The notes beneath the pieces were generated by a model that had not been told where the DNA came from, searched no databases, and saw only the letters and a list, made by a program, of their open reading frames with translations. The translations under genes and the position numbers were made by a program. From assembly GCF_003627815.1 (NCBI RefSeq), contig NZ_CP032698.1, positions 3,038,001 through 3,102,000 on the forward strand: a DNA stretch of 64,000 nucleotides, written 5' to 3'. Shown here one piece after another: positions 36,149 to 44,897 of this stretch; within the stretch, counting starts at the first letter, position 1; each line of letters opens with the position of its first letter. The DNA is from Streptomyces hundungensis. GTDB taxonomy: Bacteria; Actinomycetota; Actinomycetes; Streptomycetales; Streptomycetaceae.

Positions 36149-37128
36149 CGCGCCTTCTCCTCAAGGGACTTGCCGGTGCCGATGCCCAGCCTGGAGGCCG
36201 CCCTCGGGTCGAGAGCCGTGCGCACTCCCTCGCCGATCATCGTCAGCGAGAGGACCGTGACGAAGAGCAGGCCCGCCGGTAGCAGAAGGTAGGTCGGGGC
36301 CGCCTGGTACCAGGTGTTGGCGTCCGTGAGCATCTGGCCCCAGGACGGCGTGGGCGGCTTGATGCCGACGCCGAGGAAGGACAGAGCCGCCTCGGCCACC
36401 ACATTGGTGGGGACCAGGAGCACGGCGTAGGTGATGACGGGTGCGGCGAGCGCGGGCAGCAGTTCGCGGCGGGCGATCGCCCAGGTGCCCCAGCCGCTGA
36501 GCCGCGCCGCCGAGACGTGGTCCACCGTCTTGAGCGCGAGGGCGCCCGCCCGCACGATCTTCGAGGTGCCGAACCAGCCGAGCCCGGCGATGATCAGGGT
36601 GATCAGGACCGGCCGCGGGATCGAGGTGGGCGCCACGGCGAGCAGGCCGAGGGTGATGACCAGCATCGGAAGGGCGGCCGCGACGTCGGTGACGCGGCTG
36701 ACGAGCTGGTCGGCCCAGCGTCCGCCGAGCGCGGCGAAGAGGCCGAGGGCGACGCCGAGCGCGACCTGGATCAGGGTGGCGACGAAGGCGACGCCCAGCG
36801 AGACGCGGGCGCCGTAGACGATCCGGGCGAACAGGTCGCGGCCGGTCCCCGGTTCGACGCCGAGCCAGTGCTCCCCGCTGATCCCGCCGAACGAGCCGAG
36901 CGGCACGCCGCCGCGGGCCGAGTCGACGAGCGCGGGGTGGTAGGCGTCGGGGTCCTGGCCTTCGAGCGCGGCGAGCAGCGGGGCAGCGAGCGCGACCAGG
37001 ACGAGCAGGGCGAAGACGGCCGCGGCGGCGGTGACCGCGCGCTGGGCGCGTAGGCGCCGCCAGAAGAGGCCGCCGCCCGGGGCGGGCGCGACGACGCCCG
37101 CCCCGGGGGTCAACAGGGCTTCGGACAT
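36145..37128 (-). CDS. Peptide ABC importer permease (DppC type)
   Basis: This 327-residue permease has an N-terminal helix after a short cytosolic tail (RAQRAVTAAAAVFALLVLVALAAPLLA), the OppC/DppC-N region, a loop with HWLGVEPGTGRDLFARIVYGARVSL typical of DppC, and the EAA loop DHVSAARLSGWGTWAIARRELLP. It pairs with the DppB-type protein to form the membrane channel. The substrate-binding gene ends two bases upstream. Confidence 0.92.
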   Translation of the reverse strand: MSEALLTPGAGVVAPAPGGGLFWRRLRAQRAVTAAAAVFALLVLVALAAPLLAALEGQDPDAYHPALVDSARGGVPLGSFGGISGEHWLGVEPGTGRDLFARIVYGARVSLGVAFVATLIQVALGVALGLFAALGGRWADQLVSRVTDVAAALPMLVITLGLLAVAPTSIPRPVLITLIIAGLGWFGTSKIVRAGALALKTVDHVSAARLSGWGTWAIARRELLPALAAPVITYAVLLVPTNVVAEAALSFLGVGIKPPTPSWGQMLTDANTWYQAAPTYLLLPAGLLFVTVLSLTMIGEGVRTALDPRAASRLGIGTGKSLEEKAR

Positions 37129-37130
37129 GG

Positions 37131-38861
37131 CTACTTGACCGCCACCTGGGAGATGTCGAGCACGCCGGTCCAGTCACTGATGACGACGTTCTTGACGTCC
37201 TTGCCGACCAGCCGCTTGTAGACGGGGTGGAACAGCGGCACCACCACGGCCTGCTCGCCGATCCTCTTGTCGAGCGCGCCCCAGCGCGGCGCCGCCGCGG
37301 TCAGATCGGTCAGCTTGTTGATCTCGTCGATCTCGCTGTTGACGGAGGCGTCGTTCAGGAAGCCGGTGTTGAAGTTGGCGCCGTCCCGCACGATCTGCCG
37401 GCCGTCGAAGATCGGCGCGAGGAACGGGCCGCCGGAGGGCCAGTCGGCGCCCCAGCCGCGCAGGAAGAACCCGGGCTCCTTCTTCGCACTGGCGACGGTG
37501 TCGTTGTAGTCGTTGCCTTCGAGGCCCTGGAGCTTGACGGTGATGCCCGCCTTCTTCAGGGCGTCCTGGAGGGCGGTGGCGACCTCGGGCCCCTTGGGGC
37601 CGCCCTTGGCGTTGGAGTGGGTGAGCGTGACGGTGAGCCCGTCGGCGTGGCCCGCCTCCTTCAGGAGCTCCTTGGCCTTGGCGGCGTTGCCGGACTCGCC
37701 CGCCGGGAAGAGGTCGTACGGGGTGTACCCGAATGCCTTCTGGTTGGGCAGGAAGGTGGTGGCGGGCTCGGCGAGCGAGGAGCCGCCGACGGCGTTGACG
37801 ACCGAGGTCCGGTCGACGGCGTAGGCGATGGCCTGGCGGACCTTGGGGTCGTCGAACGGCTTCACGTTCGGGTTGAACGCGATGTAGTTGGTGTAGCCGA
37901 AGTGCCCGGTGCCGACCCGTGCGGCGAGCCGCTTGTCGCTGCCGACCTTGGCGAGTTCGGCGGGTCCCAGGTTGGTGTCGGTGGTGACGGCGGCCGCGTC
38001 CGGACCCTGGGATGCGGAGAGCCGCTGGTTGATGACGGCCTGGTCGAGCCCGGAGCGCACGTCGATGCTGTCGGGGTAGGCCTTGCGCTCGGGGTCGGTC
38101 GCCTCGGACCAGTTGGGGTTGCGCTCCAGGACCAGGTGCTCGCCGTCGTTCTCGTTCTTGACGACCTTGTACGGGCCGGACGAGACGGGGTGCTCCGCGT
38201 ACTTCGTGCCGTTGTCCCTGGCCTTGGGGACCGGCGCGAACTGCGTCTGGGTCGCGAGGAAGGGGAACTCGCCCTCGGGCTTGTTCAGGTGGAACACGAT
38301 GGTCTTCGCGTCGGGGGTCTCGATGGAGGCGAGCTGCTTGCCGCCGTCCTTGTAGGGGCCCTGGTACTGGGCTCCGCCGACCAGCCAGTCCCTCAAGTAC
38401 GGTGCGCCGCCGGAGAGTTCGGCCGCGAACGAGCGCTCGATGCCGTACTTGATGTCGGCGGTGGTGATGGGGCTGCCGTCCTCGTACTTCAGCCCGTCCT
38501 TGAGCGTGTACGTCCACACGGTCGCGTCCGCGTTGGGCCGGCCGGTGTCGGTCGCGAGGTCGGGGACCACCTTGGTGCCCTCGGCGCCGTTCGCGCGCTT
38601 GCGGGTGGTGAGGGTGCGGAAGACGAGCGAGGGGACGTTTCCGCCGCCGGAGGTGTAGAGCCGCGCCGGGTCGAAGGTGGTCTGTGCCTCGTTGTTGAGG
38701 ACGCTGAGCGTGCCGCCCTCATGGGGCGTACCGGACGCGCCGGCCCCGGCGTTCTCGGCGTCGCCGCCCTCGGGGCCGCAGGCGACGGCGCCCATGGCGA
38801 GAACCACGGCTATCGCGGCCGCTCTTGCGACATTCCCAGACGAAATGGACGTGTGACGCAT
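37131..38861 (-). CDS. ABC importer substrate-binding lipoprotein (SBP_bac_5)
   Basis: This 576-residue precursor has a signal peptide and lipobox MGAVAC, so it is anchored outside the membrane. Family segments are GGTLSVLNNEAQTTFDPARLY at the mature N-terminus, DLATDTGRPNADATVWTYTLKDGLKYEDG, and PVSSGPYKV. Such proteins bind oligopeptides, nickel chelates or opine-like ligands; the ligand cannot be read. It heads the A-B-C-DF operon and lies 171 bases downstream of a leader peptide gene. Confidence 0.92.
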   Translation of the reverse strand: MRHTSISSGNVARAAAIAVVLAMGAVACGPEGGDAENAGAGASGTPHEGGTLSVLNNEAQTTFDPARLYTSGGGNVPSLVFRTLTTRKRANGAEGTKVVPDLATDTGRPNADATVWTYTLKDGLKYEDGSPITTADIKYGIERSFAAELSGGAPYLRDWLVGGAQYQGPYKDGGKQLASIETPDAKTIVFHLNKPEGEFPFLATQTQFAPVPKARDNGTKYAEHPVSSGPYKVVKNENDGEHLVLERNPNWSEATDPERKAYPDSIDVRSGLDQAVINQRLSASQGPDAAAVTTDTNLGPAELAKVGSDKRLAARVGTGHFGYTNYIAFNPNVKPFDDPKVRQAIAYAVDRTSVVNAVGGSSLAEPATTFLPNQKAFGYTPYDLFPAGESGNAAKAKELLKEAGHADGLTVTLTHSNAKGGPKGPEVATALQDALKKAGITVKLQGLEGNDYNDTVASAKKEPGFFLRGWGADWPSGGPFLAPIFDGRQIVRDGANFNTGFLNDASVNSEIDEINKLTDLTAAAPRWGALDKRIGEQAVVVPLFHPVYKRLVGKDVKNVVISDWTGVLDISQVAVK

Positions 38862-38961
38862 CGGAAGAAGACCTCTCGGTGACTACTGGGCAGGACGGGA
38901 AACGCGGGCGCCCGCAGCACCACGAGGTAAAGACAGGAGTGGCTGCGCCCGCATTCGGAAG

Positions 38962-38977
38962 CCGTGCGAAAGCACGG
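38962..38977 (-). promoter_or_regulatory. GNRA-capped hairpin between leader peptide and ABC operon
   Basis: CCGTGC, loop GAAA, GCACGG form a perfect 6-bp hairpin in the leader between the 31-residue ORF and the substrate-binding gene. On the transcribed (minus) strand the loop reads TTTC, so the GNRA loop exists only on the plus strand. A role in attenuation is speculative. Confidence 0.3.
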
Positions 38978-39032
38978 ACATGCCCCGGCGCAGAAAAGGG
39001 AAAAGAAGAAGCCGAACGCGCTCGGGGAGGCG

Positions 39033-39128
39033 TCAGCTACAGAGAATGTCGGCCACGCTGTGCGAGGTCACGCCGATGAGCGCCAGCTCGATGGCGGCGC
39101 GTTCGGAGGCGGCGTGACGGTGCGACAT
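39033..39128 (-). CDS. 31-residue leader peptide upstream of ABC operon
   Basis: An ORF from ATG 39128 to TGA 39033 encodes a 31-residue peptide that starts MSHRHAASERAAIEL and ends SVADILCS. It is rich in Ala, Ile and Leu, contains three His and ends with a single Cys-Ser before the stop. It resembles small actinobacterial leader peptides found upstream of transport and sulfur genes, in which ribosome stalling may sense an amino acid. The ribosome site is weak. The gap between it and the substrate-binding gene holds no other ORF I can support. I recognise the general type but cannot name the family with certainty. Confidence 0.65.
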   Translation of the reverse strand: MSHRHAASERAAIELALIGVTSHSVADILCS

Positions 39129-39216
39129 GCCGAGAAATATGGACGACTCGCTGTTCACTGTCAATCGAGAATGAGACAGCCGTCCCACATGTTGGACATG
39201 TCGCACCGGTGTGGCG

Positions 39217-40467
39217 TCAACTCCCGGGATACACCCAGGGGTTGGGCAGACACTTGATGCCCTTCAGGTCCAGCGACTTGGTCTGCTGCTGCATCACCGG
39301 CGCGGGCGCGCCCGGCGTGCGGCAGGACTCGTGGTCGTGGCCGAGCCGGTGGCCGACCTCGTGGTTGATGAGCATCTGCCGGTAGGCGAGCATCGCCTTG
39401 GGGCCGAAGGTCACCGAGCCCTGGGCCCAGCGGTAGGCGTTGATCATCACGCGGTCGGTGGCCGCCGAGTCGCAGGAGACGTTGTCCTCGGTGGTGTCGA
39501 GCCCCGACTTGGCGCACCAGGCTCCCGTGGTCCCGGGGCTGGCGAGCGTGATCACGAAGTCCGGCTTGCCCGACGAGATCCGCTCGAAGGTCATCTTTCC
39601 GGCATGGGCCCAGCTGCGGTCGTCGTTGAGGGTCTTCTGCACGGCGTCGGCGAACAGACCGCCGTCCAGGGCGAGCCCCTTCTCGACGTCCACCCGGTAG
39701 CGGTACTTGGTCCCCTTGCCGGGCGCGCCCGCGGCCCCGGGCACGGTCTCGAAGGTGCCCGAGGCGGTGAGCCCGGCGTCCAGCGGGAACTGCTGGGCCA
39801 TCTTCTGGTCGTACGTGAGGACCGCGGGGGCGGCCTGGGGGGTGGAGCGGCCGCTGCCCCGGGAGGCCGAACCGTCGTCGTCCCGGTGCTTGTCGCCCGC
39901 CGTCCGGCCGGCCACGTCGTGCTTGTCGCCGTCGGAGGTGACCTGCCCGGCGACGACGACCGCCAGCACGGTGGTCACCGCGGCGGCCGCGATCCCGGTG
40001 AAGGTCCGCCCCTTGGAGGCCTTGGGCTTCGTCTCGGGCGCGGGCGCCGCCGGCTCCGGTCGGGCCGGTGCCGGTACGGCGACGGTGCGCGGCGTGTCGG
40101 TGCGGGCGGGCCCCGGCCCGTCGAAGGCCTCGATGGAGGAGCGTCGCGGGCCCGGGATCCGGGGCGCCGTGCCGTTCGGGGACTGCTGGGCCGGACGCGG
40201 CGTGCCGTACCCGGCGCCGTGACGGCCCACGTATCCGGCGCCGGGGCCGTCCTCGCGGTGCTGGGGGTGGCCGCCGCGCACCTGGGGGGTGCCGAAGGCG
40301 GGGGTGCCGGCGCCGTGGTGGGTCTCGGGGCCGTCGCCCTGGGCCGGTCGTCTGCGCCGGCCGCCGCCGGGGGTGGCGGCCTGCCCGGCCTCGGGTGCCC
40401 GGGGCGCCCGCGCCTGGGGTATCGGCCCCTCGGCGCCGGTTGCCTTGGGTCGGCTGTGTCGTCCCAC
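39217..40467 (-). CDS. DUF3152 membrane-anchored metzincin-like protein
   Basis: This 416-residue protein has a long disordered cytosolic N-terminus rich in Pro, Gly and Arg. One transmembrane helix follows (FTGIAAAAVTTVLAVVVAGQV, about 155-175), then an extracellular DUF3152 domain. The domain contains HEVGHRLGHDHE, which fits the metzincin zinc motif HExxHxxGxxH, and several cysteines. A protease role is plausible but unproven. Start GTG 40467 gives VGRHSRPK; the hydrolase gene ends eight bases upstream, so the two are likely co-transcribed. Confidence 0.82.
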   Translation of the reverse strand: MGRHSRPKATGAEGPIPQARAPRAPEAGQAATPGGGRRRRPAQGDGPETHHGAGTPAFGTPQVRGGHPQHREDGPGAGYVGRHGAGYGTPRPAQQSPNGTAPRIPGPRRSSIEAFDGPGPARTDTPRTVAVPAPARPEPAAPAPETKPKASKGRTFTGIAAAAVTTVLAVVVAGQVTSDGDKHDVAGRTAGDKHRDDDGSASRGSGRSTPQAAPAVLTYDQKMAQQFPLDAGLTASGTFETVPGAAGAPGKGTKYRYRVDVEKGLALDGGLFADAVQKTLNDDRSWAHAGKMTFERISSGKPDFVITLASPGTTGAWCAKSGLDTTEDNVSCDSAATDRVMINAYRWAQGSVTFGPKAMLAYRQMLINHEVGHRLGHDHESCRTPGAPAPVMQQQTKSLDLKGIKCLPNPWVYPGS

Positions 40468-40475
40468 GCCCCGGA

Positions 40476-41471
40476 TCAGCTCCTGTTTTCTCGGTCGTCG
40501 CCGCGGTGTCGGCCGCCGCTGGTGTCGTCGATCAGCTCCCGCACGGCGCGGGCGACCGTGTCGGGGTACTCCATCATCGCCACGTGACCGGCGTCCGGCA
40601 GCGTCAGGAGCCGCGAGTCGCGGTAGGCGGCCGCCGCCCGGCGGGCCATCCGGTACGAGACGAGCCGGTCGCGGGTCCCGTACACGAGCAGCGTCGGCGC
40701 GAGCACCCGCTCCGCCTGCCGCCACAGCCCGTGCTGGCCGCCCAGGGTGTACGCGTCCACGATGCCACGCGCCGAGCGCACCATCGCGTCCCAGAAGTAC
40801 GGCAGTTGCAGGCGCCGCTCCAACTCGCGCACCGCGGACTCGAGCCCCTCGGGGGTGATCCGGGCGGGGTCGCCGTAGCTGAGCGCCAGCGCGCTGCGGG
40901 TGCGGTCCTCGGCGGTCCAGTCCCGAGTCATTTTCGCGAACAGGGAGGCGACGCCGGGCACCGCGATCAGCGCGGTCGGCCAGGCGCCGCGCTGGACGCG
41001 GATCTCGGGCAGCGCGGGCGAGACGAGGGTCAGGGTGCGCACCAGGTCGGGGCGGACGGCCGCGACGCGGGTGCAGACGGCGCCGCCCAGCGAGTTGGCG
41101 ATGAGGTGGACCGGGCCGCGGCCCGTCGAGTCGAGCAGGCGGATCACGGCGCGGGCCTGGGCGGTGACCGTGTAGGCGCCGTCGTCCGGCGGCGGGGAGT
41201 CCCCGAAGCCGGGCAGATCGAGCGCCTCGCCGTCCACCCGGTCGGCGAGCAGCGCCATCAGGGCCGACCAGTTCCGCGAGGAACCGCCGAACCCGTGGAC
41301 GTACAGGGCGGGGTCGAGGCCGGCCCGGGTGCCGGGCCGGGACCGGACGGCGAGCGTGAGGCCGGGCAGGCTCACCCGGCGCAGCTCCTCGCCCTCGGCG
41401 GCGCCGACCGGGCTCACCCGCGGCGCCAGCGCGGCGGCGGCGGGGGTTTCCGGCAGCTCGGTCGAAGACAT
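40476..41471 (-). CDS. Alpha/beta-fold hydrolase
   Basis: This 331-residue hydrolase has the oxyanion segment YVHGFGGSSRNW, nucleophile elbow ANSLGG (Ser, with Asn in place of the usual first Gly), Asp in YGTRDRLVS and His in PDAGHVAMME. No signal peptide is visible. The substrate is unknown. It shares a transcript direction with the DUF3152 gene. Confidence 0.87.
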   Translation of the reverse strand: MSSTELPETPAAAALAPRVSPVGAAEGEELRRVSLPGLTLAVRSRPGTRAGLDPALYVHGFGGSSRNWSALMALLADRVDGEALDLPGFGDSPPPDDGAYTVTAQARAVIRLLDSTGRGPVHLIANSLGGAVCTRVAAVRPDLVRTLTLVSPALPEIRVQRGAWPTALIAVPGVASLFAKMTRDWTAEDRTRSALALSYGDPARITPEGLESAVRELERRLQLPYFWDAMVRSARGIVDAYTLGGQHGLWRQAERVLAPTLLVYGTRDRLVSYRMARRAAAAYRDSRLLTLPDAGHVAMMEYPDTVARAVRELIDDTSGGRHRGDDRENRS

Positions 41472-41607
41472 GCGGGCAATGTTACGAGACGATCACACCG
41501 TGGTTCATGTGTTCGCCGTCACAGGCCATATAGCGGTCGGCCCGGGGAACTTCTAGGCTCGTAAGGAAGCCCCCGAATCACTCGAAGCCGACGAAAAGGG
41601 TGCAGAG

Positions 41608-41829
41608 ATGTCCGTCGATCCCAGCGATCCGGAAACCTTCCAGGAAGCGGAGGAGGGCACCCCGCGCGTGCCCGACGAGACCAACGAGGCGGACGCCGCC
41701 GAGCAGCACACCGACGTACGACAGGATCGCGACGAGCCGCTGAGCCATGTCGACCCCGGGACCGCCAACGAGGCCGACGCCGTCGAGCAGACGCGGGTGG
41801 TCTCCCTCGACGAGGACGACTACCGGTGA
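41608..41829 (+). CDS. Small acidic protein with internal duplication
   Basis: This 73-residue protein is strongly acidic and has no hydrophobic core. Two related segments, NEADAAEQ and NEADAVEQ, suggest an internal duplication. I do not know a function. A plausible ribosome site (GGGTGCAGAG) precedes the ATG. It lies in a divergent gap between the hydrolase operon and a TetR gene. Coding status rests on frame-consistent GC bias and position. Confidence 0.65.
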   Translation: MSVDPSDPETFQEAEEGTPRVPDETNEADAAEQHTDVRQDRDEPLSHVDPGTANEADAVEQTRVVSLDEDDYR

Positions 41830-41973
41830 TTTGTTCGGTTTACCCCGGGTATCTCCGGCTACCCAGCGCGTCCGGTCCGTGAAATTCTGCGTTCGCACCG
41901 CGCACAGCCGGGTTACCCAAAAGTACGATGGCGGCGCGCGTACTCGCGCACCGGAACAACTTTGGGAGGCGGC

Positions 41974-42615
41974 GTGACAGCCATCGAGCAGACCGAGGCA
42001 GCGCGCCCGCGGGGCACGCGCCTGCCGCGCCGGGCCCGCCGCAATCAGCTTCTGGGCGCGGCCCAGGAGGTTTTCGTCGCGCAGGGTTACCACGCGGCCG
42101 CCATGGACGACATCGCGGAGCGGGCGGGCGTCTCCAAGCCGGTGCTCTACCAGCACTTCCCCGGCAAGCTCGACCTGTATCTGGCCCTCCTGGACCAGCA
42201 CTGCGAGTCACTGCTGCACGCGGTCCGCACCGCGCTCGCCTCGACCTCGGACAACAAGCTCCGCGTCGCCGCAACGATGGACGCCTACTTCGCGTACGTC
42301 GAGGACGAGGGCGGCGCCTTCCGGCTGGTCTTCGAGTCGGACCTGACCAACGAGCCGGCCGTGCGCGAGCGCGTGGACCGGGTCAGCCTCCAGTGCGCCG
42401 AGGCCATCTCGGACGTCATCGCCGAGGACACCGGCCTGTCCAAGGACGAGTCGATGCTGCTCGCCGTGGGCCTGGGCGGGGTCTCCCAGGTGGTGGCCCG
42501 CTACTGGCTCTCCAGCGAGTCGACCATCCCCCGCGACAAGGCCGTCCAGCTGCTGACCTCGCTGGCCTGGCGCGGCATCGCGGGCTTCCCGCTGCACGCC
42601 ACCGAGGGCCACTGA
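41974..42615 (+). CDS. TetR-family transcriptional regulator
   Basis: This 213-residue protein has a classic TetR N-terminal helix-turn-helix: RRNQLLGAAQEVFVAQGYHAA, MDDIAERAGVSKPVLYQHFPGK and DLYLALLD. The C-terminal ligand domain is helical with segment RDKAVQLLTSLAWRGIAGFP. GTG 41974 has GGAGG five bases upstream. The target is not evident; the gene stands alone. A short 8-bp stem (42664-42671 with 42683-42690) follows it and may end its transcript. Confidence 0.9.
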   Translation: MTAIEQTEAARPRGTRLPRRARRNQLLGAAQEVFVAQGYHAAAMDDIAERAGVSKPVLYQHFPGKLDLYLALLDQHCESLLHAVRTALASTSDNKLRVAATMDAYFAYVEDEGGAFRLVFESDLTNEPAVRERVDRVSLQCAEAISDVIAEDTGLSKDESMLLAVGLGGVSQVVARYWLSSESTIPRDKAVQLLTSLAWRGIAGFPLHATEGH

Positions 42616-42756
42616 GCGGCTTTTCGCCGGTCATTCCCGGATTCTGTTCGCTCCTGGCGTTCAGCCACCGGCCATTTCGGGTCCGGTGGCCGGGCTAGTG
42701 TGTGCAGCGTACGGCGCGGCTGACCGCGCACCGCACGAGGTCGGAGGGACTTAGCC

Positions 42757-42984
42757 GTGGAGGTCAAGATCGGCGTGCAGCACGCGCCCCGGGAGATCGT
42801 TCTGGAGAGCGGGCAGTCCGCCGAAGAGGTCGAGAGCGCGGTAGCCGACGCCCTCGCCGGCAAGGCGCAGCTGCTCAGTCTCACGGACGACAAGGGCCGC
42901 AAGGTCCTGGTGCCGGCCGACAAGATCGCATACGTGGAAATCGGCGAGCCGGCGGTCCGCCGCGTGGGCTTCGGCGCGCTGTAG
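42757..42984 (+). CDS. DUF3107 family small protein
   Basis: This 75-residue protein matches the actinobacterial DUF3107 family: MEVKIGVQHAPREIVLES, then GQSAEEVESAVADAL, then GRKVLVPADKIAYVEIGE and a Val-Gly-Phe end. The function is unknown; it is thought to be a conserved core gene of the group. GTG 42757 is preceded by GGAGGG. A strong terminator follows. Confidence 0.9.
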   Translation: MEVKIGVQHAPREIVLESGQSAEEVESAVADALAGKAQLLSLTDDKGRKVLVPADKIAYVEIGEPAVRRVGFGAL

Positions 42985-42999
42985 TACACGGCACAGTAC

Positions 43000-43039
43000 G
43001 GAAGGGGTGCCACCGGTTCACGCCGGTGGCACCCCTTCC
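43000..43039 (+). terminator. Strong hairpin terminator after DUF3107 gene
   Basis: A perfect 17-bp stem (GGAAGGGGTGCCACCGG at 43000-43016 with CCGGTGGCACCCCTTCC at 43023-43039) and a 6-base loop lie 16 bases after the stop codon. Confidence 0.85.
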
Positions 43040-43197
43040 GCATGATCGTGTCCGCCCCGAACACCCGGGCGGCATGCCCCCGTTCCACCCCCGCCGTGTT
43101 GCTTCGTCCCGGGTGAGGGGAGGGTTGCGTTCCGCGAGGGTCGGGTAGGACGGCTGTGACCGGATCCGCCCTGGCCACACCCCTGGGAGGGACGCAC

Positions 43198-43461
43198 ATG
43201 CTGCTGGAAGCCATTGGCTCCGTACTGCTGGGATTCGCCCTCGCGTGGGCCGCCGCCGCCCGGCTGGCCCACCGGCTCCCCGACCGCCGCACCGTGCTCG
43301 GAGTCGGCCCGCTCGCCGGGCTGTTCGGCGCCTTCTTGACCCACTCGGCGATCGGCCCCGGCCACGGGGTGACCACGGTGCTCGGCGCCGCGTTCGTCGC
43401 CTCCGTCACGCTCTCGCTGCTGCTGCGGCCGACGCGCCGCCTGCGCCGATGGGCGGCGTAG
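43198..43461 (+). CDS. Small integral membrane protein
   Basis: This 87-residue protein has about three hydrophobic helices separated by short basic loops and ends with Arg-rich RPTRRLRRWAA. I do not recognise a family. ATG 43198 follows GGGAGGG seven bases upstream; an in-frame start at 43156 would add 14 residues without a good ribosome site. It converges on the ferritin-like gene across the MITE-like element. Confidence 0.72.
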   Translation: MLLEAIGSVLLGFALAWAAAARLAHRLPDRRTVLGVGPLAGLFGAFLTHSAIGPGHGVTTVLGAAFVASVTLSLLLRPTRRLRRWAA

Positions 43462-43564
43462 GCGGCGCTCCCGTACGCGAACGCCGCCCGCCGAGCCGTC
43501 CTCACCCCGCTGAGCCGTCCTCACCCGCCGTGCGCGGCCCGCGCGCTGACGGGGCGTCGGACGG

Positions 43565-43757
43565 CTAGGGCCTGTCCGGCGGATCTGGTCGCCGTCGGCG
43601 TGCCGTGGCCTTGTGGTGCTGGTGAGCGGGGGGCTGGTGCGTCCAGCTGCAAGGCGGAGGAGGGCGGCGACGCGGAGCGTCGGCAACCGACGACAACGCC
43701 GCAGATGGGCGTGCCGGCCCCCCGCGTCCCAGACAAGATCCGCCGGACAGGCCCTAG
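43565..43757. mobile_element. MITE-like element with 21-bp terminal inverted repeats
   Basis: A 193-bp segment is bounded by perfect 21-bp inverted repeats (left 43565-43585 beginning CTAGGGCCTGTCCGGCGG, right 43737-43757). CTAG is at both outer edges and may be a duplicated target. The inside has no credible transposase gene. The ends look like those of streptomycete IS elements of the IS5 group. The right end supplies the TAG stop of the ferritin-like gene. Confidence 0.7.
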
Positions 43758-44515
43758 GCGGCCAGGCCCAGCGCCGCCATGCGCTTGGTGTGCGCCTTGG
43801 TGATCCGCGTGAACATCTCGCCGACCGCCGCGAGGTCGAAGCCCGCGGCCACCCCGTCGACGCCGCCGACCAGCATCGTCGAGAGCGCGTCGCGCTCGGC
43901 GACCACCCGCTGGGCCTGCGACAGCGCCTCGCCCATCAGGCGCCGGGCCCAGAGGGCGAGCCGGCCGCCCACCCTCGGGTCCGCCTCGATCGCCGCCCGC
44001 ACCTTCTCCACGGCGAAGTTGCCGTGCCCGGTGTCGTCGAGCACCGCGAGGACGAGCGAGCGGGTGTCGGTGTCGAGGTGGTTGGCGACCTCGCGGTAGA
44101 AGTCGCTGGCGATCGAGTCACCGACGTACGCCTTGACCAGGCCCTCCAGCCAGTCCGAGGGAGCGGTCTGCTGGTGGAAGTCGTCGAGCGCCTTGGCGAA
44201 CGGCTCCATCGCGGCGGTCGGTTCCGCGTCGACCTGGGCGAGGCGGTCCCGCAGCCGCTCGAAGTGGTGGAACTCGGCGGAAGCCATCTTCGCCAGCTCC
44301 GCCTTGTCCGCCAGGGTCGGCGCGAGCTTCGCGTCGTCGGCGAGCCGCTCGAAGGCGGCGAGCTCTCCGTAGGCGAGGGCGCCGAGCAGGTCCACGACGG
44401 CGGCACGGTACTGGGGCACCGCGGAGGCCGTCGCCCAGTCCTGGGCGGCGATGCCGGTGCGCTCGGGCTCCGGGGTGGTTCCTTCGGCGGCAGTGGCGTT
44501 GTCAGACGTCTCCAT
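43754..44515 (-). CDS. Ferritin-like fold protein (MiaE-like)
   Basis: This 253-residue all-helical protein has an N-terminal flexible acidic stretch and then a four-helix bundle with carboxylate/His positions such as GELAAFERLADD, ASAEFHHFERL, and LDDTGHGNFAVEK. It resembles ferritin-like/MiaE-type diiron proteins. Some expected ExxH ligands look incomplete, so metal binding is uncertain. ATG 44515 is the family-like start. Its stop codon lies in the end of the MITE-like element, so the native 3' end could have been changed by insertion. Confidence 0.72.
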   Translation of the reverse strand: METSDNATAAEGTTPEPERTGIAAQDWATASAVPQYRAAVVDLLGALAYGELAAFERLADDAKLAPTLADKAELAKMASAEFHHFERLRDRLAQVDAEPTAAMEPFAKALDDFHQQTAPSDWLEGLVKAYVGDSIASDFYREVANHLDTDTRSLVLAVLDDTGHGNFAVEKVRAAIEADPRVGGRLALWARRLMGEALSQAQRVVAERDALSTMLVGGVDGVAAGFDLAAVGEMFTRITKAHTKRMAALGLAA

Positions 44516-44897
44516 AAGCCGCACAATAGCCCGCCCGGGGTGAGCCGTAAGGGCCTGCTTCCTCACACCCGAATCACCGGTCCCGCGAATTCTCCCGACA
44601 CACATGCGCGAATCCGGGGTACAGTGGTAATGCGCCCGCCGAGTATGTTGACGGGCTGCACGAATGAGGATGCCCGGTCGGTTGCTCCGGTCGGCTCCGA
44701 CCCGACAGCCCTCCACGGGGACACGTTCAGTACGTGCCACCCAAGAGGGATCCCTCAGCGGCACGAGCGCTTGAGCGACGGCAGTGGTCCCGCGCCCCCG
44801 GCAACCCGATCGAAATCTGATCCCGCCAGGACGACAAGGGCACGGTACGACCCGCCGCGTTCGCCTCCGTACCGCGTCTCACAGAAGAGGCAGCACC
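44516..44897 (+). promoter_or_regulatory. Long leader of the DEAD-box helicase gene
   Basis: This 382-bp gap holds the promoter of the ferritin-like gene and a probable long 5' leader of the helicase. I see clustered inverted segments around 44671-44715 (CGGTCGG, CCGGTCGGCTCCGACC) that could fold. I do not recognise a known riboswitch. Confidence 0.35.

Noticed and set aside
43600..43803. A 67-codon ORF inside the MITE-like element
   Set aside because: It has no transposase motif, no ribosome site and crosses the inverted repeat into the ferritin-like gene on the opposite strand.
44640..44760. A known riboswitch or tRNA in the helicase leader
   Set aside because: I could not match a cloverleaf or any riboswitch consensus; only local inverted segments are visible.
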